Assembly (NCBI RefSeq): GCF_024195295.1
Contig: NZ_JAMFTH010000001.1
Span: 1,664,518-1,728,517 of the forward strand
Origin: Gilvimarinus xylanilyticus
Lineage (GTDB): Bacteria; Pseudomonadota; Gammaproteobacteria; Pseudomonadales; Cellvibrionaceae
DNA length: 64,000 bases
Direction: 5' to 3'
Made by a program: the position numbers and the translations under genes. The notes under the pieces are model-generated. The model was not told the origin of the DNA and searched no databases. It saw nothing but the letters and a program-made list of their open reading frames with translations. This document shows positions 56,001 to 62,500 of this stretch, piece by piece (position 1 is the first letter of the stretch; the number at the start of each line of letters is the position of its first letter).

Positions 56001-56359
56001 GCGTCGTTAGCCTGCAAAGAGCTGTATATTTCATCAAACTGCAGCTGCTGCAACTGCTGGTCGTTTTCTTCTAAACTGGCCAGAATCGCTTCAAAAGGCT
56101 GGTCCATCACACTGGCTTCAGCCTCGCTGGTAGCGCTTTCAGGCCATAGATCGGGGCTCATGGCGACATCGTGAGCACCGGCCAAAGCAACGGGGCTAGC
56201 ATCGCCAAAGTCGAGTTCTATGCGGGTTTCCGCTTCTGTCACCAGCTGTTCATCGGCGGCGATAACGTCGCCTACTGACACCTCTCTAAGGTTACCATCA
56301 GCGTCTTTTGCCCAGGCACGACCTTGTAAAAATATGACTGTTGCAGCTTGAGTACTCAT
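47033..56359 (-). CDS. giant LapA-type RTX adhesin with retention module
   Basis: A 3108-residue surface adhesin. Residues 1 to about 65 are a LapA-type retention module (ATVIFLQGRAWAKDADG, VSVGDVIAADEQLVTE); six 19-residue repeats (89-202) and the Pro213-Ala-Ala-Gly216 LapG-type site follow. Then come tandem-95/VCBS domains (about 262-550), three Big-like repeats (about 570-880), an unrecognised island (about 877-1200), a Calx-beta domain (about 1340-1460), more VCBS domains including an identical pair (about 1687-1785 and 1919-2017), a PA14-like domain (about 2620-2800) and an RTX GGxGxD block (about 2957-3000) with a type I secretion tail. RBS AAGGGA. Surface anchoring under LapD/LapG control is inferred. 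Confidence 0.9.
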   Translation of the reverse strand: MSTQAATVIFLQGRAWAKDADGNLREVSVGDVIAADEQLVTEAETRIELDFGDASPVALAGAHDVAMSPDLWPESATSEAEASVMDQPFEAILASLEENDQQLQQLQFDEIYSSLQANDALLGATPFDVIISALEVNEDLLQDAQFAQLYATLEANEDLLKGSDFSTIYATLADNDALLQDARIDDLFASLQANEQALLAGEGDLLETLDEAPAAGGQGSEGGSSFVRLARINETVSDPNLSYAPSGPAQAAGQRDGDFPTNEAPALPAQSYSTREDTPLQGLVEASDPENDSLTYTLVGQPANGQIELDPQTGSFVYTPAENFNGEDSFVVEVSDGEFTTTETMTVEVTPVNDTPQSQDDNITTPEDTPISGQIEADDVDLPEGDVITYALTGEPENGSVTLDPETGGYTYTPVENFNGNDSFTVTVTDASGATSTSIINVIVTPVNDAPEARDDGPLETAAGTTTTGNALDNDFDIDSAPLAVTGFVIEGDESSYSAGDTVVMSGVGEFTLLENGDFSFTPATGYSGEVPEVTYTVTDGELTDSAVIRFDDVPGGGANPPPPSPQPEASIALNAIAGDNIVNAEEASGTVLVTGVVGGDVRSGDTVTLTIGGTSVTGTVGSGGTTFAISVAGSLLAANSSISATVSGQDEFGSTYSATDSGSYSVDTEVSASISIDPVTGDNILNAEEAANTQTITGSVAGDAGVGDTVTLTVNGTVYTGVVADDNTFAIEVTGSDLAADSQVSGEVTGSDDNGNPFAATDVEVYEVDTTLPEAQLDIDPVTDADAVAKAAALGETTQVGGSVGGDVQDGDTVTITLAGNEYTGLVSGGRFDIEVSAQDFIDDSDSIISGSVITVDAAGNSASANDEEAYDIDPVQIIQFTDNFVNGLSYETSSGLTGTTGDAGSAGSFFVRASDTITFTLGDVTVAEFPASAIQGNVLFLQDIAGVELSDSNTNYVENMAIFLQALDNDLTDTTPDNGVLNTNGLTNTDASYGSNINLDASLHDLFSGYIDPTTGAPLNIATAGKEMISQALAHAGVEFTRDTERDPSNNNVFETIAMEHVADTINQLAGDRGPVNTDARTPDVLDVPGGQVQYNYNELNGEITFTTADLLEGAVGRQVITENLLVKNVSLSAGYEGIGTLVDRGDGNYTIELNDGVDQYDLEGLAIDYRVEDWTAFREVSSSTQDQYRSHLSAVIDDVNEGDGFNEFTLNSELTFDTDQTLLINFTSELLSEQLNINIAEYADDYLVPIEYSNDGGQTWQAMEQHSIDYSQSLPRPIFSFTLAAGSDSVDIRVPIFDDAKIEPTEYFDAYVSGDNVYDEHLQFAIFDNDAEGELPQISIDYVVVVENQGQAVFTLSLDRPSNETVSVEYSTADLAAIAGQDYVASSGTVTFQPNETTATIVIDIIDDEIVENNPDPELALINLSNPVNAELADAQSTLRIFDNDGDDNTQIGLDIDPITGDNLIDAAEAGQTVTVTGNVSAPANINFAIVILTINGETYQTTTDGNGAYAIDVPGSELSLDDDNTIDGIVYGFGPEGAKGSATAQEAYNVNLDGPGISINDENGAEAGEQTVLEASGDSVSGSANVAATAGIKAVTVGNVDITGASSSDPVEVDGAYGTLSITGYDANTGEITYTYTENGNAEDHTNGDGSVIDQFTISVTDNADANTSDVLDILIGDTVPLANETTDAIDEDTASVTGTVSITAGADSIVDGVTVQTDTEGQYGTFSIDENGAYTYVLDNTNGDVQALDDDDKLTDTFSYTVTDADGDESTEDVVITINGATDGAPTVTIDDADDSATAADNSVAEASGNTVTGTASVSAEAGIDTVTLGGIDITGASGTNPVEIPGGDYGTLTVTGYNAGEISYSYQETAGAQSHNTANNNIVDSFTLEVTDLAGVSASDSLDVQITDTVPVANETTDAIDEDTASVTGTVSITAGADSIVDGVTVQTDTEGQYGTFSIDENGAYTYVLDNTNGDVQALDDDDKLTDTFSYTVTDADGDESTEDVVITINGSEDTPTVTPTSTRVSEEGLEPEALEDTVGDSDTTNSATSSGTVSIVDPDGGGVVVTLNEPETTFTSAGVDIEWEGDGTKTLVGKADGETIITITVDDNGEYEVTLSGQIDHPVNDNEDVLTLPVGVTATNGALSHTETLSIEIEDDSPEFTTANDVSLGYVAGTSVGGTTDFESGADVNGASMIISGAEVSTDDDGYILVTRLENGNPVEVNGSSTVYLTSGGERLTFAVKDNPGDPLVAVNSSGDEVFTISGNPSDGTYTVDLHAALDRVASGEEIASGLTGGNSGSFLLGGTNGSITVDMTATNGNTASTVNTSTNTIGVGGQSIDVGETLVMKFIDRAVSQTTLMSGFTFEAGAMGGGSGATLRWTAYDLDGTTIIATDTINVPKNGSPEFTLTSASVGGQFSFLAFSSDAGSYRLSPVSASGQTARYDQELVIDIAGVDGDGDQTENSVTANVLFDAEAIRESGDVTPSIESISDAAVIEGEDAVFTVNLSDVSYSSSTTFSLAFENITTVNGDYIANLSDANFSNGVIYDSNTGEITVPFGVSSFTVTVPTTDDGVVENTETFELRVDDVEATGTIYDKPVAPSIELAEPALSSEGLTRYTWNNFGQRGDGTGAGMNPSDLKDDIDGMSRPDGNTISIVQSADPNANGFFSSVNAGEANLVTGFIFLEEDVDYAFIGQGDDSILVMLGGQEMASVTYGYWDNGGGSGDGPQGDQGKFWGDAIGVDYSGLENSSPDDRKNAPWREGDGFSVAESGFYQFDMYQHNDAYDGGFFVDLIADGIQQTLSSDNYGLFESVGDIVAQGANISSLQESGGNGFNYYRSYGVNEGEENTSIRLSEIQADLADSNNSNLTLSVSGIPVGAVLSDGVNSSAGSADVDISDWDLDNLSLTPATGFTGSISLLVSADALYQDSGETASSQMVIDVLVYDEDGSLPSGYNGSELLGGNVDDELIGGAGDDEITGGAGDDSLTGGLGADTFAWSFADTDGDQGSVGSPAEDVVLDFNTGEGDVLELSNLLQDEAGKDLTAYLHFDSDGTDTTVYISSTGQFDGTDYSDKTDQVITLTGVDLTGNDSDIIAALMPNNLHVD
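50310..50605. repeat. 296-bp perfect direct repeat, copy A (within adhesin)
   Basis: Reads identically to 51006-51301 throughout. Offset 696 bp (232 codons), so the frame is kept. It encodes a whole VCBS-like unit beginning (minus strand) ANETTDAIDEDTASVTGTVS. Confidence 0.85.
51006..51301. repeat. 296-bp perfect direct repeat, copy B (within adhesin)
   Basis: Second copy of the identical segment at 50310-50605. Synonymous sites are identical too, which marks recent duplication or gene conversion rather than protein-level constraint. Confidence 0.85.
55712..55723 (-). other. LapG-type cleavage site in the adhesin
   Basis: Codons 213-216 encode Pro-Ala-Ala-Gly, followed by a Gly/Ser-rich stretch. 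In Pseudomonas LapA, LapG cuts between the two alanines of a T-A-A-G motif at the same place between the retention module and the first Ig-like repeat. Confidence 0.65.
55754..56095 (-). repeat. six 57-bp (19-residue) repeats in the retention region
   Basis: Residues 89-202 of the adhesin are six consecutive 19-residue units with no gaps. Each starts F (or I), has a hydrophobic residue at positions 4 and 5, Leu at 8, Asn at 11 and Leu near 14-15, for example FDEIYSSLQANDALLGATP and FAQLYATLEANEDLLKGSD. The pattern predicts amphipathic helices. Confidence 0.85.
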
Positions 56360-56460
56360 GCGTTTCCCTTTTACCTTTATGCGAAGTAGCTATCACAAGA
56401 ACTGTGAACAGAGTCCTTGCTTATCATAAAAGCACTTTAGGAGGAAAACCGCGACAGTGC

Positions 56461-56480
56461 TATTGTCCATAAGGACAATA
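56461..56480. promoter_or_regulatory. inverted repeat in the adhesin promoter region
   Basis: TATTGTCC-ATAA-GGACAATA, an 8-bp perfect inverted repeat with a 4-bp spacer, about 100 bp upstream of the 3108-residue adhesin start. It lies in the 228-bp gap between the two giant genes. The geometry is that of a dimeric regulator site; the regulator is unknown. Confidence 0.45.
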
Positions 56481-56587
56481 TAGCGAAACGAAAGGTTGAT
56501 TATGACGCCAAACAGCAAATCGGGAATAATAAAGAGGACAGGCAGGAGCAAAACAGCCGCTCAGCGACCGTTTACCCTGCCCGAAGG

Positions 56588-59500
56588 TTAGAGATCAATA
56601 CTTGAGGTGGTCTGCTCGAATGGATTACCTATTCCACTACCGGCCTCCATGCTCCAGCTGCCGGAGGGCCCCGTTCCGACACTCTGAGCCTGTGATTCGC
56701 CGCCCCCAGCCTCGCCAAATGCCGCAGCGAGCCAATCATCGCCAGAATCTTCCAACAAATCACCCAGCCCCAGTTTTTCCGAACCGGAAACATGGCCTGT
56801 CATATAGGTCCCGGCCATCGGGCCACTGGAAAAACCGGCCGCCGCCGTCATTGGCTCCGAAGCGTTCACGCTGAAAGTGAACGTTTGGGTGACAGGCGCG
56901 CTGCCATCCTCGTTGTTATCTTCCACGCTCACATCAAACGACGCTTCGGTTAACGTTCCGGCATCCAGCACAAACTCGACCTGCCCAGCTGCCAATTGCG
57001 CGGCGCTAAAGCTTGTGGCACTGTCACCATCCACCTCTATTACACCGCTATTCAGGTTCTGCACTGTAAAGGTGATATTAGCCTCGCTATTATCTGGGTC
57101 CTGATAATAGAGATCGTCGGTGGTGAGAGTATAGCGACCGCCTTCTTCCACTTCGGCGCTCAGGTCTCCTGTCAATTGTGGGGCGTCGTTTACGGGTACG
57201 ACGTCAATAGTGATGGTCGCCGAAGAACTGTCCAGTTCACCGTCACTGACCGAGAACTGGAAGCTGGCATAAGCATCGCCGTTGGCATTTTCCGCCGGGG
57301 TAAACACTAAAGCGCCAATTTCTGCCTGGGTAATCTCCTGGCCTACGGTTACCCCCACCTCGTTTAAGGTTAAGCTACCCTGAGCCGGTAAGCTAATTAG
57401 GGTAATGTGATCCAGGCTATCCCCAGCATCGACATCGCTAAAACCGAAATCGGCGACACTAAAGGTATAAGCCTCGTCTTCGTTGATGACGATATCAGCA
57501 TCTGCGGTGGCAGGTGCGTCGTTTACGGGCAGCAAATCCAAGCTGGCGGTATTGGCGACGGCGGCATTCACTCCGTCGCTCACGCCAAAGCTAAAGCTCA
57601 CGTCAGAATCATCGTTGGCTGCCGGGGTATATAGCCATGTGCCATCCCCATTGTCTATAAGAGTCCCGACGCCGCTGGTTACACTTAAATCCACTGCACT
57701 CAGCGCATCGCCTTCTTCATCGGCAGCGCCTGTCAACAAATCGGCTTGGGTGATGGTCAAATTCGTGTCTTCATCTGTGTCGGACAAAACAACAGCTTCC
57801 ACTTGGGGAGCATCATTAACGGGATTCAAGGTAATATTTACCTGCCCTGTGACGACACTGTTTGCCTCATTCTGCCCATCATCCACTTGGTAACCAAATA
57901 CGACCGTTTCTTCAGAAGCCAAGGTATCTGGGGCGTTGTACAACAAGCCCGTCAACTGGGCACTTGTCAACTGGTCATTAACCGCGACTGGCGTTCCATC
58001 TGACAAGATTACCTGTCCTTCTGTGGGTAGTTCCGTGACAGTAATAATGAGCGAATCGCCATCCACATCGGTGGGCGCTGTCAAACCCAGTGAGTTGCGG
58101 CTGCTGTCTTCATTGACACTGATTGAAGTGGAATCGACAACCGGGGTATCGTTGATATTATTGATAACAATATCAACGCTAGCGGTATCTGTACCACCCT
58201 CGCCGTCATCCACCAATAGCTGCAAGTTGTAGTCGCCCACCTCGGCATCACCCACGGTTTGCGCCAGGGTTATCGCCCCGGTCACGGCATCTAACGCGAA
58301 TAAGCCCGCCGCATTACCCGAGGTGATACTGTAAGTTAACGGATCATTATCGGGATCTTGGGCGGTGACCGTGCCCACCGCTGTACCCGCTGCATCATCT
58401 TCGTTTACTTCAAAGGCGTAGCTATCGTCGTCGTTGCCCGAAGTTTCGCTCACAAAATCCGGTGCGGGGTTAGTCACTGTCCAGGTGAAGGATTGACTGG
58501 TTTGTTCTCCGCCCGAGTCAGTGGCGGTAACCGTCACGCTAAAGGGCGAGTCAGCACCCGCGTCGGCATCTATGGTTCCGCTGATTACGCCCGTTTGCGA
58601 ATCAATACTCAGTGATGAGGGCAAGCCTGTGGCGCTGTAGGTAAATACGTTATCGGCATCGATATCGTCAAAACTGCCACTGACATCTAAACTGATTTCT
58701 TCACCTTCACCCGAGCTTTGACTATCAATGGCGCTAGAGGTGGGGGCGTCATTGACCCCGGTCACGTTAATAGTGACCGTCACCGGATCACTGATACCAT
58801 CGCTATTGTCCTGCATGCGGTAGGTAAACGTAACGGCCTCAGTATCGCCTGCATCAAGCTGCTGAAAGTTATTTCCGGGATCGTAAGTAAATGTGCCGTC
58901 ATTGTTAAAGCTAAGATTACCCGGCCCCGAAAAACTACCATCAACGACCCGATAACCAATCACTGTGCCGTCTACATCCACCGCCGCCGGAATACTCGTA
59001 TTTAGCACCGAGTCTTCGTCCACCGTGACTACCACGTCATCGCTGGTGGGAACATCATTTATGCCTTCGATATTAACGGTGACTGTAGTGGTACTGCCGT
59101 CGGATAAATTTATGGTGAACACATCAGCTTCGTCGTCGCCATTATTTAAGGTTTGCGCGTTGGGGCCTAAGTTGTACTCCCAGTTACCCTCTGCATCCAG
59201 AGTTAACGTGCCATAATCTCCCTCGATTGTGGCGGGGATAAAACTTAGATCTGTCGCATCGTCATCTGGATCAAACGCCGTTAGCTGACCAGAAGCGGCA
59301 GGGTTGGCATCATCTTCGGTAATATTAACGTTTGCGGCGCTGATTTCGGGGGCGTCATCGACACCGACAATAGTGATGGTGACAATTTGCTCGCCACTGA
59401 CGCCGCTGTCGTTATCCACCGCCGCGAAATTAAATTCAACCTGTGTAGTTTCACCTTCAGCCAGATAATCGTAACTTCCGCGCGGATCAAACTGATAAGT

Positions 59501-62500
59501 GCCATCAGAGTAGAAAATCAGCTCGCCGGGAGCAGAGGTGTCATCACTCACATACACCAGATCGCCGCGCTGGATGTAACCGACAATGCGCCCCAAGCTA
59601 TCTACATCGGTCGCCTCGGGTAGGTTGCCGATCAGAGCTGTATCTTCATCAATTGTCGCAGACACATTATTGTCATTGGAATCAATTACTGGCACATCGT
59701 TGGTGCCCGTTACTGATATCGTTACAGTGCTTGTCGCACCCGTGGTGGTCTCTACCGTAAACTCTTCACTGACTTGCTGATCAGCGTTTAACGCGTCCGT
59801 ATTGGGGTTCGTATTATCGAGGGTGTAATTCCAGTTACCGCCACTGTCCAAAGTAAAGGTGCCATACACACCCGCTATATTTTGGTCGACAAAGGTTACG
59901 CTACCATCGGCCGACTCGCCATCATCGACATCAGTAAACACAATTTGACCAGCAGCGCTGTTACTACCGGGATCATCCTCAATAACACTGCCGGCGCCAC
60001 GGGACAAGGATGGCAAGTCATCCTCGCCCTCTATGGTGATACACCCCTCACCCACATTGCTAACCGCACCATTATTGTCGATCGCCTGAAAGCTGAAACT
60101 TACGCTGGTAGTAACACCGTCGGGTAAATGATCAAACTCGGTGCCCGGATCAAAGGTAAAACTGCCATCGGCGTCAATAATAAGTGTGGCATCTCCTAAT
60201 TCTTCAGCATTAATAACTTCATAGGTGACAATATTGCCATCCACATCGGTGCCATTAAGCTGTCCGGTAATCACGGAGTTTTCACCGGTTACGACAATAT
60301 TACATGCGAGATCTTCCACCATAGGAGCATCGTTGGTACCGATAATTTCGATAGTCACCGAATCGTTACCGTCGCCTGCTGGAATCACCACGGTAATATC
60401 GTCACCCGGCCCCAGGGCGGGGATGGAGGGCGCCTCACTACCGTCGGCGATATCAGGATCCAATGTATATGTCCAGTTACCATCCTCGTCCACTACCAAG
60501 GTGCCGTAGTCGTCCTCGTACGCACCGGGGGTAAAGCTATCCAGCTCTCCACCGCTGACCGAGTCGGTATTGTCCTCGATAATAAGGCCAAAGTTTGGAT
60601 CGTCAGGTCCATCATCGGTAATACCACTGAGAGTAATGGTGACTTCACCGATATTCGACCGAGCACCTTGTTCGTCAAACGCGCGGTAGGTAAAGCTAAG
60701 CTCTTGCGTATCGCCGTCCCCCATACCGTCATAAGCTAAACGCGGATCAAAGGTGTAGGTTCCGTCGGTGTTAAAAATAAATGTGCCCGGAGCAAAATCG
60801 TCAGCTTCAATCAAGCCGTAGCCAAAGCCTTTGACAATGCCGTTGCCATCATCATCGGCATAGCCGTCGTCTTCGTCGATATCACTGACGAGCGAGAGAT
60901 TTCCCTCAAACACATTATCTTCATCGGCTGTTTCTGTGATACTCACTTCATCCAAAGTGGGGGCATCGTTGGTGCCAGTGATATCGATGGCAATGCTAGC
61001 AGTCGATTCGCCATCGTTTAAATTTACTACAAAATTATCGGTCACCTGATCGCCCTGATCGAGCGGATCGGCATCAGCCGAGCGCAGCGTATAGCTCCAA
61101 CTACCGTCGGCATTCATGGTTAAATCACCCCAGGAACCCGCGTAACTATCCGACACAAAGGCCAGCCCCGGATTATCGACATCTCGGGCACTAATGGTCC
61201 CGGTTGCCGAAGGGTTAACATCTTCCACCACAGCCCCCGCGCCACTGCCAATGTTTGGGGCATTATCAACGCCGACCACTCTAATAGTTACCGTTCCGGG
61301 TTCAGACACAGCACCATTATTATCGGCCGCCGCATACTCGAAGGTTACATCGCGAAACTCGCCCGCGGCCAAATCATCGAACTCACCATTGGTTAAAAAC
61401 CGAAAGGTACCATTGGGCTGTAACGACAGTTCACCTTCGATAACATCGGTAATAAGCCCATAACCAAAAATACTTCCATCGACATCATCACCTCTCAGCT
61501 GCCGCAGCTGAAGGTTCTCGTTTTCATTAAGGGCAAAAAACAGATCATCCACTGTGGGCTTATCATTAACCCCCTGAATATTGATAGTAACTGTCGTCTG
61601 AACATTATCGTCTACGGTGGTGGCAGTATCACCGCCATCAGTTAAATCAATGGTGTACACCTGCTGATGAGTTTGACCGATACTAATAGCATCTACGGTT
61701 TCATTTTGATTTAATATATAAGACCAGAATCCGTCTTCGCCTACCGTTAAAGTGCCGTAATCATCGCTGTAAGTATTGGCAATAAATGCCATATCGGGGT
61801 TATCGATATCAAATACGCTAAGCTGACCAGTCGCATCGAGTATAGTATCTTCACGAACCATCCCTGATCCCGCACTAACTTGACCTGGGTCATCTACCCC
61901 ATTAATAACGACGGTAATTTGGCCAAAATCACTTAACTCGCCGTTGTTATCAACCGCCCGGTAACTGAAAACAAACTCTGTGCTTTCACCCTCGGCCAGA
62001 TAATCGTATTTTCCGGTGGGATCGACGGTATAAGAGCCGTCAGAATTAAACGTTAGCACGCCTTCAGGCCTCGCCACACTGCCTGCGGTGGTGTAACTAA
62101 TTACCTCGCCATCGACATCCGTGGCGCCCGGCACCATACCTGAAACAGCATGGTCTTCATCGGTTTCAATGGTATCATCTAAAACCTCAGGGGCATCATT
62201 AGTCCCTTTAATGGTCACCGTCACTGCCTGGGTATCAGTGGCCCCTTGGCTATCGGTTGCGGTAATTTCATACTGAATTTTGACAGTTTCACCTACAGCT
62301 AAATAATCGAACGCATCATCCGCATCAGTGGTAAAAACCCAGTGGATATTACCGTCGGTAGCGCTAGCATTAATAACGGCGCTGCTGTTCACTGTCATCA
62401 TGGACAATAAGCGCGGATCGTTATCGAGCGCAAAATCGCCTTCGTTGCCACTAATTATCGATACCGCCGTAACCGAGGGCGTCACACTATCGGCCACATC

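Noticed and set aside
55754..56095. CRISPR-like or satellite DNA reading of the 57-bp period
   Set aside because: The periodicity is conserved at protein level (19 residues) inside an intact coding frame, with divergent DNA.
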